Assembly (NCBI GenBank): GCA_964649195.1
Contig: CAZYPK010000043.1
Location: forward strand, 1-32,302
From: JTS-RE9 sp964649195
GTDB lineage: Bacteria > Planctomycetota > Phycisphaerae > Phycisphaerales > Phycisphaeraceae
Direction of reading: 5' to 3'
DNA: 32,302 nucleotides
Part shown: positions 14,443-22,129 of the stretch, piece after piece
Layout of the letters: each line of letters starts with the position of its first letter
How positions within the stretch are numbered: the first letter of the stretch is position 1
Translations under genes and position numbers: made by a program
The notes under the pieces: model-generated
Told to the model about the DNA's origin: nothing
The model's database searches: none
The model's input: only the letters and a program-made list of their open reading frames with translations

Positions 14443-14448
14443 TACAAT
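14443..14448 (+). promoter_or_regulatory. Probable -10 element of the CCA-adding enzyme gene
   Basis: TACAAT, then exactly 6 bases, then GTG 14455. No SD and no clear -35. Confidence 0.45.
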
Positions 14449-14454
14449 CCATCC

Positions 14455-15795
14455 GTGAACGTTTACGAATCCAGCGCAAGGCAGGCCGCCGTCGCCGTGG
14501 TCCGCATCCTGCGCGAGGCAGGCCACCAGGCCTACTTCGCCGGCGGCTGCGTGCGCGATGCGCTGCTGGGCAAGGCGCCGCAGGATTACGACATCGCCAC
14601 CGATGCCCGGCCCGACCGTGTGCGCGAGCTTTTTCGTCGCAGTCGCTACGTCGGCGAAGCGTTCGGGGTGGTGCTGGTCAGCAAGCCCGGCGATCGGGCG
14701 GACCATCATCACGATCATCCGCGGTTGCGCGATGGCCGGTGGGTTCACACGATCGAGGTCGCCACCTTCCGCACCGAGTGGGGCTACGCCGATGGCCGCC
14801 GTCCGACCGGGGTTGATTTCTGCGATGCGGAAAACGACGCCCGTCGCCGGGACTTCACCATCAACGGTCTCTTTGAAGATCCGCTGGCCGGCGCCGATGA
14901 AGCCCGCATCATCGATCACGTCGGCGGACGGCGCGATCTTCAGGCCGGCGTCATCCGCGCCATCGGCGATCCTGATGAACGCTTCGGCGAGGATTATCTG
15001 CGCCTGCTCCGCGCGGTCCGCTTCGCGGCCAGGCTTGACTTTCAGCTGGACCGCGCCACCGCCCGCGCCATGCGGCGACACGCGGCGGACCTTGTCAAAA
15101 TCAGCCGGGAACGCATCGGACAGGAAGTGCTGGCGATGATGACCGGCCCGCGACCGGCGCGCTGCATCCGCCTCATGCAGCGACTGGGCCTTGACGGCGC
15201 CGTGCTGAGCGAAGCCCCCCAGCGCTGGCCGCTGCCGACCGTGGTCGCGGCGGGGCGGATCGCGCGTCAGGAGAGACTCGGCGCCATGACGCTGCTGGCG
15301 GCATGGATCATCGATCGCCATCTGCACGATCTTGCGCCGGACCATGTGACGCTCGAAGTTTTCATGACGCACACGCTCGGCCCGCTGCTTTCGCGCTGGC
15401 GCGGCGCGCTGTGCCTTTCCAACGACCAGCGCGACCGGCTCAAGCAGACTCTGCTGGCGCTGCCGGAGGCTTTGCACTGGCCGTCGCTGCGCGTGGCCCG
15501 GCGAAAACGATTGCTGGCGCGATCGACATGGCCTGCGACCTGGGCCCTGCTCCGATCGGTGCGCACGAAGGAAGGGATGGTTGCCGTGGTGCGTCAGATC
15601 GAACGCGATGCTCCGTCGCTGCTTGGCGAAGGCGTCGCGCCGATCCCGCTGGTGATGGGGGATGATCTCGTGGCGATGGGCATCGTGCCGGGTCCGCAAC
15701 TCGGGAGGCTGCTCGAATCGCTGTATGATCATCAGCTTGAAAACATCGCTGCAACGCGGGAGAAATTGCTGAAGCTCGCCGCGATGCACGTTTGA
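14455..15795 (+). CDS. Class II CCA-adding enzyme / poly(A) polymerase family nucleotidyltransferase
   Basis: A 446-residue protein. The head domain has GGCVRDALLGKAPQDYDIATDA (residues 30-51), with catalytic Asp44 and Asp46 in DYD, then the RRRDFTINGLF motif near 130 and the neck motif GEDYLRLLRAVRFAARL near 180. These define class II tRNA nucleotidyltransferases and bacterial poly(A) polymerases; the C-terminal part is variable. The two activities cannot be told apart by eye. The frame is open to 14332 but runs into the 35-bp array; conserved residues begin soon after GTG 14455, which lies 6 bases from TACAAT. Confidence 0.92.
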   Translation: MNVYESSARQAAVAVVRILREAGHQAYFAGGCVRDALLGKAPQDYDIATDARPDRVRELFRRSRYVGEAFGVVLVSKPGDRADHHHDHPRLRDGRWVHTIEVATFRTEWGYADGRRPTGVDFCDAENDARRRDFTINGLFEDPLAGADEARIIDHVGGRRDLQAGVIRAIGDPDERFGEDYLRLLRAVRFAARLDFQLDRATARAMRRHAADLVKISRERIGQEVLAMMTGPRPARCIRLMQRLGLDGAVLSEAPQRWPLPTVVAAGRIARQERLGAMTLLAAWIIDRHLHDLAPDHVTLEVFMTHTLGPLLSRWRGALCLSNDQRDRLKQTLLALPEALHWPSLRVARRKRLLARSTWPATWALLRSVRTKEGMVAVVRQIERDAPSLLGEGVAPIPLVMGDDLVAMGIVPGPQLGRLLESLYDHQLENIAATREKLLKLAAMHV

Positions 15796-15807
15796 TGGAG
15801 ACCGATC

Positions 15808-16152
15808 ATGAACCCCGCAACAGACCCGCCGGCGAACGACAAACTTCCGCCCACGTTCAAGGCCTTCGTCAGGAAATTTCCCGAACTGGGGCAGGCTCAC
15901 GAAGCCGTCGCCCAGGCGGTCGAAAAGGTCGGGCCGCTCGACGCCAAACAATGCGCCCTGATCAAGATCGGCATCTGCGTCGGCGCCGGTCTGGAGTCGG
16001 CGATGCGAAGCCACGTTCGCCGGGCGATGCGGCATGGCGCGACGACGGAGGAAATCGAACAGGCCGTACTGCTGGGCATGAACACGGTGGGCTTTCCCGC
16101 GACCGTGGCGGCGTGGACCTGGGCCTGGCAGCAGATCGATCGCGGGGTGTGA
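15808..16152 (+). CDS. Carboxymuconolactone decarboxylase (CMD) / AhpD-fold protein
   Basis: A 114-residue helical protein with the CMD-family pattern: LDAKQCALIKIGICVGAG, then SHVRRAMRHGATTEEIEQAVLLGMNTVGFPA. The His of the SH-type motif and the GATxEEI turn are kept. The CxxC redox pair of AhpD-like members is absent at the expected place (ESAMRSH), so peroxidase or disulfide chemistry is unlikely. The start, ATG 15808, has a GGAG SD about 8 bases upstream. It is 12 bases after the polymerase gene and probably in the same transcript. The substrate is unknown. Confidence 0.82.
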   Translation: MNPATDPPANDKLPPTFKAFVRKFPELGQAHEAVAQAVEKVGPLDAKQCALIKIGICVGAGLESAMRSHVRRAMRHGATTEEIEQAVLLGMNTVGFPATVAAWTWAWQQIDRGV

Positions 16153-16153
16153 T

Positions 16154-16303
16154 GAAGAAGGCACGCAGGCAGGCGAAGAATGCCCGATGAGCATTGCAGA
16201 ATGCGGATTGCAAGAGAGGATCGTTGTCCGTCACTTTGCAATTTGCATTTTGCAATGGTTATTTTGCAATTTCTCCCTTCCTTGCCTCCGTGCCTTTCTT
16301 CCG
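16154..16303. repeat. Compound modular palindrome between convergent genes
   Basis: The outer arms are GAAGAAGGCACGCAGGCAGG-type units (16154-16182) and their complement (16278-16303). The inner arms are GCAGAATGCGGATTGCAA (about 16195-16212) and TTGCAATTTGCATTTTGCAA with a further TTTTGCAAT. The right outer arm is coding: it forms the C-terminus of the DUF6513 protein. Confidence 0.75.
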
Positions 16304-17797
16304 CCTTTCAAAGTGCGTCTGCTCCTGCCGGGTGAGCATGCCCCAGCGCAGCGGTTCATCCTGCACGTAGTTCTTGCCAAGCGTCAGGGCGGTCATCGCC
16401 TTGGCCATTTCATAGCCGAGGTAGAAGGCGTGCGAAGGATCGGTGATGTTCAGCTCGTCGAAGAGGGCGAACGGATCATCACCTTTCGCATGCACATCCT
16501 TGTTCATCGCGTGCAGCGGTTGATCTTCGGATTCGCCCAGGAAAATGCGGATGTTTCGATCGGTGAGTTTGGATTGCAGTTCGCGCAGCTCCTCATCGCT
16601 CATCGTGCGCAGCTTCGGATCGCGCAGCATCACCAATCGTTCATCGAGCCGTTTGGGCGGCGTCTGATTCGTCACGGCAAAGTGCATGACCCTGCGGGCG
16701 ATGTCGATCTCGCGCACCGATGAGCGGGCCCAGTTGATGACCTGCGTGGTGAGCACGCTGCGGATGCTGAGCTCCTGGCAGAAGCCGATGAGCATCATGT
16801 TGAGGCCGGCCGAGTCGGCTTCGGTCATCTCGGTGAGGTTGCCGACGCCCATCATCAGGGCGACATCGGGATATCGCCTTCGCACATCGAGGTACCGGCC
16901 AAGCGAGGCGGCAAAGCCGAAACCGATCGGTTCGATGATCGGATCGACTCGAAACGGAATGCCATGATGCGCCAGGTACTCGATGGTCTGATCGAGGCTG
17001 ACCGGATCGCCGGGCGTGTCGGGAATCGCAACGACCTCGATGGGATTACCCTCGGCGTTCAACCAGCCGCTTGCGGCTTCGCGATTGGTCGAGTTCACGC
17101 TCAGCACCAGCTCCGCGCCGGCCTGCGCGGCAAGACGAACTTCCTCTGGATGAAAACTGTCAACCGAAACGCGCAACCCCATCGCCCGCAGCTCGCGCAC
17201 CACGTCCGCCACCTCGCGCCAAGGCTCGCGCATCTCGCCGGGCGGCAGCGGATCGCAGCCGATGTCGATCACCTCCGCGCCATCGGCGCGATAAGCCTGC
17301 GCCATGGCGACGATCTCTTCAATGGGCAGCCGCGCCGCGTGATTGATCTCGGCGATGATGTCGATGTTCTGTCGCCCATAGCCGCCTGCGGCTTCGCGCC
17401 GCTTGCGCCCCAGATATTCAGGCAAATCATGCAGATTCACCGGCCCGCGCTCCACCCCGATCCCCAGCTTCTGCGCCATCTCCGTCAGATCCCCCCGGCA
17501 ATACCCGGGCAGAATCACACGATCAATCTTCCCCGCTTCCGCTGGAATGATCAGCTTTTTCGCCACCCACTCCGTCGTCATCAGCGCCGCCACCTGAATC
17601 TTCAGCGCGACAACGACCGGTTCAAACCGCCCATCCCCCTTGAGTTCCTCCGCAACCCGCCGCACCGCCGGCTCGGCGAGCGTGCCGGTGATCAGGGCGA
17701 TGCGCTGATGCGATTTCGGATTTGGGATTTCGGATTTCGGATTTGAAGAATGAAATGATGGCTCCGGACCCTGCCTCATATTGCTTTCATCTGTCAT
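16259..17797 (-). CDS. Dihydropteroate-synthase-like protein DUF6513 (H4MPT-associated)
   Basis: A 512-residue protein. An N-terminal region (from HQRIALITGTLAEPAVRRV, residue about 31) is followed by a DHPS-type TIM barrel: IDIIAEINHA near 145, DGAEVIDIGCDPLPPG near 172, VSVDSFHPEEV near 212, VLSVNSTN near 233, and MMGVGNLTEMTEADS near 317. The same family lies in methylotroph and planctomycete C1 loci, where a role in making H4MPT or its relatives is thought likely. The first 30 residues (SNPKSEIPNPKS) and last 15 (ERRKKGTEARKG) are encoded by repeat arms, and two internal short segments (REAASGW, REAAGGYG) by 18-mer palindromes. Start ATG 17797 lies in the loop of the 17711-17906 repeat. 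Confidence 0.87.
   Translation of the reverse strand: MTDESNMRQGPEPSFHSSNPKSEIPNPKSHQRIALITGTLAEPAVRRVAEELKGDGRFEPVVVALKIQVAALMTTEWVAKKLIIPAEAGKIDRVILPGYCRGDLTEMAQKLGIGVERGPVNLHDLPEYLGRKRREAAGGYGRQNIDIIAEINHAARLPIEEIVAMAQAYRADGAEVIDIGCDPLPPGEMREPWREVADVVRELRAMGLRVSVDSFHPEEVRLAAQAGAELVLSVNSTNREAASGWLNAEGNPIEVVAIPDTPGDPVSLDQTIEYLAHHGIPFRVDPIIEPIGFGFAASLGRYLDVRRRYPDVALMMGVGNLTEMTEADSAGLNMMLIGFCQELSIRSVLTTQVINWARSSVREIDIARRVMHFAVTNQTPPKRLDERLVMLRDPKLRTMSDEELRELQSKLTDRNIRIFLGESEDQPLHAMNKDVHAKGDDPFALFDELNITDPSHAFYLGYEMAKAMTALTLGKNYVQDEPLRWGMLTRQEQTHFERRKKGTEARKGEIAK
17065..17083. repeat. 18-mer palindrome inside the DUF6513 gene, copy 1
   Basis: An exact copy of AGCCGCTTGCGGCTTCGC, read in frame as part of NREAASGW. 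Confidence 0.65.
17380..17400. repeat. 18-mer palindrome variant inside the DUF6513 gene, copy 2
   Basis: AGCCGCCTGCGGCTTCGC differs by one base from the other copies and is read in frame as REAAGGY. Confidence 0.6.
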
Positions 17798-17906
17798 GGC
17801 CGTTCATGCCTCTGGCGGCTTCGTGCCGCGATCATCCGATTCTCAACCTGAAATCCGAAAATCCCAAATCCCAAATCCCAAATCCGAAATCCGAAATCCG
17901 AAATCA
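17711..17906. repeat. Two-armed modular repeat (GGATTTC / GAAATCC) containing a start codon
   Basis: The left arm 17711-17748 iterates GATTTCG/GATTTGG; the right arm 17847-17906 iterates AAATCCG and AAATCCC. The roughly 98-base centre holds the DUF6513 ATG (17797), and the left arm is its coding N-terminus. Confidence 0.8.
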
Positions 17907-17909
17907 GTC

Positions 17910-18269
17910 TCACCGCGTCCAGTTTTTCTTCATGCCCTTCTCGAAGCCGTCCAGCGAATCGCCTTCCGCAGGCAGCCAGGTCAGATGTTTCTCGATCAGT
18001 GCCGCGAGTTCAAAATCGTTGTCGGTGATTCCCTTGGCCGAGTGAGTCATGAGTTTCACATGAACCTGGGCCCAGGAGACGGAGAGATCGGGATGATGAA
18101 ACCCGGCCTCGGCGATGTAGCCGATGGCGTTGACCACCATCAGCGTCTGAGGCCAGCCGATGGTTTTGTATTTGCGGCGGATCCAGCCGTCGCGGTATTC
18201 CCAGCCGGGCAGGTTCTTGAGCTTTTCGGGAATCTCCGCTTCGCTGTAGGTTTTTTGCGTGTCGGACAT
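17910..18269 (-). CDS. Pterin-4a-carbinolamine dehydratase family protein
   Basis: A 119-residue protein. AGFHHPDLSVSWAQVHVKL with the later THSAKGITDNDFELA is the PCD core; the catalytic HH pair is present. In canonical PCD the enzyme dehydrates 4a-hydroxy-tetrahydrobiopterin; in bacteria without aromatic-amino-acid hydroxylases related proteins have pterin-linked roles. Its place beside DUF6513 and opposite fhcD suggests work on an H4MPT precursor, which is an inference. Start ATG 18269 has a near-perfect SD, AGGAGG with 6-base spacing; the upstream start 18299 is not needed. The stop lies 3 bases from the repeat arm at 17906. Confidence 0.88.
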   Translation of the reverse strand: MSDTQKTYSEAEIPEKLKNLPGWEYRDGWIRRKYKTIGWPQTLMVVNAIGYIAEAGFHHPDLSVSWAQVHVKLMTHSAKGITDNDFELAALIEKHLTWLPAEGDSLDGFEKGMKKNWTR

Positions 18270-18287
18270 CGTGGGCCTCCTGGTGAC

Positions 18288-18309
18288 GCCGTTCGCCAAG
18301 GCGAACGGC
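18288..18309. repeat. Palindrome family GCCGTTCGCC/GGCGAACGGC, copy 2
   Basis: A perfect 10-bp stem with an AA centre in the 106-base divergent gap between the PCD gene and fhcD. It is nearly identical to 6517-6536. Confidence 0.65.
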
Positions 18310-18359
18310 TAAATGGGATGGAACATTTTGACGGATACGACATCATAGGGTCAACGCAT

Positions 18360-18365
18360 TACAAT
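18360..18365 (+). promoter_or_regulatory. Possible -10 element of the fhcD operon
   Basis: TACAAT lies 10 bases before ATG 18376, with ACGACA 17 bases further upstream as a partial -35. The leader would be about 3-4 bases, with no SD. Confidence 0.4.
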
Positions 18366-18375
18366 CGCCGCCTCG

Positions 18376-19437
18376 ATGCAACTCAACCCCGACATCGTGG
18401 AGGATACGTTCGCCGAGGCGTTCCGCATGTGGGCGGCGCGGCTGATCGTCACCGCGATCGATGACCACTGGGTGTGCGTTGCCGCGAACGTCGTCTGCGG
18501 CTACGGCACGAGCGTCATCGGCTGCGATGCGGAGGCGGGTGTCGAACGCTTTCTCACCGCCGATGAAACCCCCGATGGACGGCCGGGCGTGTCGCTGCTT
18601 TTCTTCGGTTTCAAGGCGGAAAACCTGCGAAAAGCGGCGCCCAACCGCGTGGGCCAATGCCTGATGACCTGCCCGACCACGGCGGTCTATGACGGCTTGC
18701 CCCATGTCGCGGCCTCGGAGGAAACCGCAAGGATCGACCTGGGAAAACGATTGCGCTTCTTCGGCGATGGCCATCAGAAATCGAAGCAGGTGGTGATGGG
18801 GAAAAGGGAGGAAGGCACGGAGGCACGAAGGCACGGAGGGGGGGAGGAAAGGCAGGAAAGCAGGAGAGCAGGAGAACAGGAAATGGGTGAAGTCCTGGCC
18901 GCCACCCGCCACCCGACACCCGACACCCGCTCCGCGATCGCCCGCCGTTTTTGGCGAGTTCCCGTGATGGATGGCGAGTTCACCTGCGAGGAATCGATCG
19001 GGGTGGTCAAGGCCATCGGCGGCGGCAACCTGCTCATCTGCGGTGTCGATCAGCGGCTGACGCTGGATATGACCCGCGCCGCGGTTCAGGCCATCGCGCC
19101 GCTGAGCGATGTCATCACGCCGTTCCCCGGCGGCATCGTGCGCTCAGGCTCGAAGGTCGGTTCGCGCTACAAGTCCATGTTCGCCTCGACTAATGATGAA
19201 TACTGCCCTTCGCTGCGAGGCAGGGTGAAAACCAAACTGCGCGAGGGATTCAACTGCGTCTATGAGATCGTGATCAACGGCCTTTCAGAACGCGCCATCG
19301 GCAACGCGATGAAGGCGGGAATGATCGCCGCCCATGAACGGGCGCAGGAACTGAAGACCAGGATCGTTTTCAGCGCGGGCAACTACGGCGGCAAACTCGG
19401 CAAGTTTCACTTCAAGCTGCGCGAGGTGATGGCATGA
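18376..19437 (+). CDS. fhcD: Formylmethanofuran:H4MPT formyltransferase, FhcD/Ftr, with an internal repeat insertion
   Basis: A 353-residue subunit that moves the formyl group between H4MPT and methylofuran. The family order is clear: VEDTFAEAF at 8-16, TSVIGCDAEAGVERF near 45-60, TPDGRPGVSLLFFGF near 65-80, RVGQCLMTCPTTAVYDGLP near 91-110, FFGDGHQKS near 127-136, then WRVPVMDGEF, TPFPGGIVRSGSKVGSRYKSM and SAGNYGGKLGKFHF at the end. About 45 residues (roughly 141-186) between KSKQVV and RRFWRVP are foreign to the family (normally about 300 aa); they are translated from degenerate repeat DNA with no frame break. Its ATGA stop overlaps the fhcC start. Confidence 0.95.
   Translation: MQLNPDIVEDTFAEAFRMWAARLIVTAIDDHWVCVAANVVCGYGTSVIGCDAEAGVERFLTADETPDGRPGVSLLFFGFKAENLRKAAPNRVGQCLMTCPTTAVYDGLPHVAASEETARIDLGKRLRFFGDGHQKSKQVVMGKREEGTEARRHGGGEERQESRRAGEQEMGEVLAATRHPTPDTRSAIARRFWRVPVMDGEFTCEESIGVVKAIGGGNLLICGVDQRLTLDMTRAAVQAIAPLSDVITPFPGGIVRSGSKVGSRYKSMFASTNDEYCPSLRGRVKTKLREGFNCVYEIVINGLSERAIGNAMKAGMIAAHERAQELKTRIVFSAGNYGGKLGKFHFKLREVMA
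18796..18930 (+). repeat. Modular repeat inserted in frame inside fhcD
   Basis: Three successive module types: AAGGCACGGAGGCACGAAGG units (about 18811-18840), GGAAAGCAGGAGAGCAGG units (about 18847-18887), and CACCCGACACCCGACACCCG units (about 18902-18929). No stop occurs in the fhcD frame over about 135 bases. The limits are estimated from where the protein family resumes. Confidence 0.8.
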
Positions 19438-20225
19438 GCCTCATCACGCTCACATGGAAGGGATCGGGTGAGTCGGCGCTGAGCGATGGTTCGCTGCTGC
19501 GGCCGGATGCTCTTGGCGCGTTGGACGCAACGGCGATCGCCGCAGTCAAGTTGCCCATCGGCCGAACATCAGTGTCGCTTGGCGATCTCTTTGATGTGCA
19601 ACGCGCAGTTTCATCTGACATCGAACTGATCATCCGCGGCGCTCCGCCACTGCATCGCCTTGGCGCAAATATGTCACAAGGCACGCTGATCATCGAAGGC
19701 GATGCCGGTGATGATCTGGGCGCCTCGATGACCGGCGGGATGATTCGCGTCACAGGCAACGCCGGCCATCGCGCGGGCGGACCGGATGCGTCAAGCAGGC
19801 GCGGCATGACCGGCGGCGAAATTCTGATCGATGGAAACGCAGGCGATTTCGCGGGCTTTCTCATGCGGCGCGGCCTCGTCGCCATCGCAGGCGCCACCGG
19901 CAAAAGCCCCGGCTACCGCATGTTGGCCGGCACGGTCGTGCTGGGCTCGCGCTGCGATGACCAACCCGGACTCGACATGCGGCGAGGCACGATCATCGCC
20001 CTGAGCGGCGTGAAGGTTCCGGTGAGCTTCGGCGAATCGGGCGTCATCAGCGCATCGGCGATGCCCGCGATGTTGCCGGTGATGAAGCGGCTGCGCGATT
20101 CGAATTGGAAGCCTTCAAGCGATTCGGCTTGTGACTGGAACCGCATCGGCGGCGGGGCGTGGCGGCTGTGGTCGGGTGATGGTCTGGCACTTAACAAGGG
20201 CGAGGTGTTGCAGTGGCTGTCCTGA
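19434..20225 (+). CDS. fhcC: Formyltransferase/hydrolase complex subunit C (FwdC-like)
   Basis: A 263-residue protein homologous to subunit C of archaeal formylmethanofuran dehydrogenase and to FhcC of the methylotroph Fhc complex. The middle is a right-handed beta-helix of repeated GxxGxxxGxxMxGG motifs: GDAGDDLGASMTGG, GNAGHRAGG, GNAGDFAGFLMRRG, LAGTVVLGS and so on (residues about 95-195). In Fhc the subunit is structural and couples the FhcD and FhcA sites through the long methylofuran side chain. It overlaps fhcD by 4 bases (ATGA) and mch by 13. fhcA and fhcB, needed for the hydrolase half, are not in the window. Confidence 0.93.
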   Translation: MSLITLTWKGSGESALSDGSLLRPDALGALDATAIAAVKLPIGRTSVSLGDLFDVQRAVSSDIELIIRGAPPLHRLGANMSQGTLIIEGDAGDDLGASMTGGMIRVTGNAGHRAGGPDASSRRGMTGGEILIDGNAGDFAGFLMRRGLVAIAGATGKSPGYRMLAGTVVLGSRCDDQPGLDMRRGTIIALSGVKVPVSFGESGVISASAMPAMLPVMKRLRDSNWKPSSDSACDWNRIGGGAWRLWSGDGLALNKGEVLQWLS

Positions 20226-21172
20226 GTTTGAATGATCGATCGCGGCTGGTGGCGGAGGCGATGCTGGCGCGGGCCGATGAACTGGGCATCGTGCCGCACA
20301 ATGTCAGCGGGGCGACCGTGCTTGACTGCGGCTCGCGCGTGGTCGGAAGTTTGCAGGCCGGCCTGCTGATGGCGCGGGCCTGCATGGCTGATCTGGCGAA
20401 TGTGTCGCTGGTTCCCGGTGAAGTGGCCGGCGCGCCGCTGCCGCGCGTGGTGGTGGATGTGCTCCATCCGGCGCCGGCCTGCATGGCCAGTCAGTACGCG
20501 GGCTGGCAGGTGAATGTGAACGATTATTTTGCGATGGGTTCGGGGCCGATGCGGGCCGTTTATGCGAAGGAGGAACTCTTCGCCGGGAAGGTTTTCGAGC
20601 GGTTCAAGGAACGGCCGACGTGCGCGGTGGGCATTCTGGAAACCGGCAGGATTCCCGTGCCGGAGGTGATTGGTTATCTCTCCGATCGTGTGATCCTCAA
20701 GCCCGGCCAGTTGATTCTTCTGACCGCCCGCACCGCGAGTCTGGCCGGCGGTGTGCAGGTGGTGGCGCGATCGGTCGAGACGGCGATGCACAAGCTGCAC
20801 GCGCTGAAGTTCGATCTGTCTCGCATCGTCGCCGGCTTCGGTTCCGCGCCGCTGCCGCCGGTGGCGAAGGACGACATGGCGGCCATCGGTCGCACCAATG
20901 ACGCGGTGCTGTACGGCGCGCAGGTCACGCTCTACGCCACGGGCGATGATGACTCGTTGCGCGAGGCGGCAAAGCGGCTGCCTTCCTCGTCCTCGAATGA
21001 TTACGGCCAGCCGTTTGGCGACATTTTCAAGCGGTACGATCACGATTTCTACAAGATCGATCCGATGCTCTTCAGCCCGGCCCAGGTCTGCGTTCAGAAC
21101 ATCACCACCGGCAACAGCTTCACCTTCGGCAAAATCAACGAAGAGGTGCTGGGCAGGTCGTTCTTCGGGTGA
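20213..21172 (+). CDS. mch: Methenyl-H4MPT cyclohydrolase
   Basis: A 319-residue enzyme that interconverts 5,10-methenyl-H4MPT and 5-formyl-H4MPT, the step that supplies FhcD. The length matches the family. Family landmarks include NVSGATVLDCGSRVVGSLQAG near 33, GWQVNVNDYFAMGSGPMRAVYAKEELF near 102, PTCAVGILETGRIP near 140, FGDIFKRYDHDFYKIDPMLFSPAQ near 270 and the C-terminal NSFTFGKINEEVL. It starts with GTG, with GAGGTG 6 bases upstream inside fhcC. The 13-base overlap implies translational coupling. Confidence 0.96.
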   Translation: MAVLSLNDRSRLVAEAMLARADELGIVPHNVSGATVLDCGSRVVGSLQAGLLMARACMADLANVSLVPGEVAGAPLPRVVVDVLHPAPACMASQYAGWQVNVNDYFAMGSGPMRAVYAKEELFAGKVFERFKERPTCAVGILETGRIPVPEVIGYLSDRVILKPGQLILLTARTASLAGGVQVVARSVETAMHKLHALKFDLSRIVAGFGSAPLPPVAKDDMAAIGRTNDAVLYGAQVTLYATGDDDSLREAAKRLPSSSSNDYGQPFGDIFKRYDHDFYKIDPMLFSPAQVCVQNITTGNSFTFGKINEEVLGRSFFG

Positions 21173-21220
21173 GGCATCACGCTTTGTTCATTCCCGTTCA
21201 TTTTTGCCTGCAAGGTCACC

Positions 21221-22129
21221 ATGCGAATCATTGCGCTCTCCGACAAGCCGGGCTGGCATGTGGATGATCTTCGCCGCGCCGCGAGGGTGCGCGGTCATGC
21301 GCTGGTGAATTGTTCCTGGCAGGCGCTGAGCGGTCGCGTGGGCTGCGAGGGTGGCGCCGCCGTGCGGACGGACAATGCGGCGCTTGACGATGCCGACGCG
21401 GTGATCGTTCGCACGATGCCGCCGGGCAGCCTGGAGCAGGTGGTGTTTCGCATGGACCTGTTGCATCGGCTGGAGCGGCGCGGCGTGACGCTGCTCAATC
21501 CGCCGCGCGCCATTGAGACGGCGGTGGACAAATATCTGGCGCTGATGCGCATCGAAGCCGCGGGATTGCCCGTGCCCGCAACGATGGTCTGCCAGCGGCA
21601 TGTCGATGCGATGCGCGGCTTCGATGAACTGGGCGGCGATGTGATCGTCAAACCGATCTTCGGCTCCGAGGGCTGGGGCATGACCCGCATCACCGACCGC
21701 GATCTGGCGAGCCGGGCCTTCGCCCAGCTTGAGCGGATGAACAGCGTGATTTACATGCAGAAAACCATCGATCACGGCGGAAGCGATCTGCGCCTGTTCG
21801 TTCTCAACGGCAAGGTCATCGCCGCCATGCGGCGGACCGCGAGCGGCTGGCGCACGAACGTGGCGCGCGGTGCGACGGCGCAGCCGGTGGAGGTCGATGA
21901 TGATCTGCAATCGCCGGCGGTGAAGGCGGCCGCGGCCTGCGGGGCGATCGTGGCGGGCGTCGATCTGCTTCATGATGGCAGGGGCAGGCCTTTCGTGATT
22001 GAAGTGAACGCAGCTCCGGGGTGGCGGGCGCTGACCGCGACGACGGGCATCGACATCGCTTTGTCGATCATCGATCACCTGGCGCAGTGTCGCGGCAGCC
22101 ACAAGGAGCCGGCGCATGTCGCGCGATGA
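21221..22129 (+). CDS. RimK-like ATP-grasp ligase (H4MPT/methylofuran locus)
   Basis: A 302-residue ATP-grasp protein. VIVKPIFGSEGWGM (near 146-159), YMQKTIDHGGSDLRLFVLNGKVIAAMRR (near 178-205) and the metal-binding VIEVNAAPGWRAL (near 259-272) are RimK/MptN-type signatures. Archaeal MptN adds L-glutamate to H4MPT; in methylotrophs methylofuran bears a polyglutamate tail. A glutamate ligase acting on either cofactor is therefore likely, but which cannot be read from sequence. It starts 48 bases after mch with an AAGG SD and overlaps the next gene by 14 bases. Confidence 0.85.
   Translation: MRIIALSDKPGWHVDDLRRAARVRGHALVNCSWQALSGRVGCEGGAAVRTDNAALDDADAVIVRTMPPGSLEQVVFRMDLLHRLERRGVTLLNPPRAIETAVDKYLALMRIEAAGLPVPATMVCQRHVDAMRGFDELGGDVIVKPIFGSEGWGMTRITDRDLASRAFAQLERMNSVIYMQKTIDHGGSDLRLFVLNGKVIAAMRRTASGWRTNVARGATAQPVEVDDDLQSPAVKAAAACGAIVAGVDLLHDGRGRPFVIEVNAAPGWRALTATTGIDIALSIIDHLAQCRGSHKEPAHVAR

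Noticed and set aside
14314..16194. A 626-residue minus-strand ORF opposite the polymerase gene
   Set aside because: It is a shadow of the GC-rich coding strand; it shows low-complexity Arg/His/Ala content and no family signature, while the plus strand shows clear class II nucleotidyltransferase motifs.
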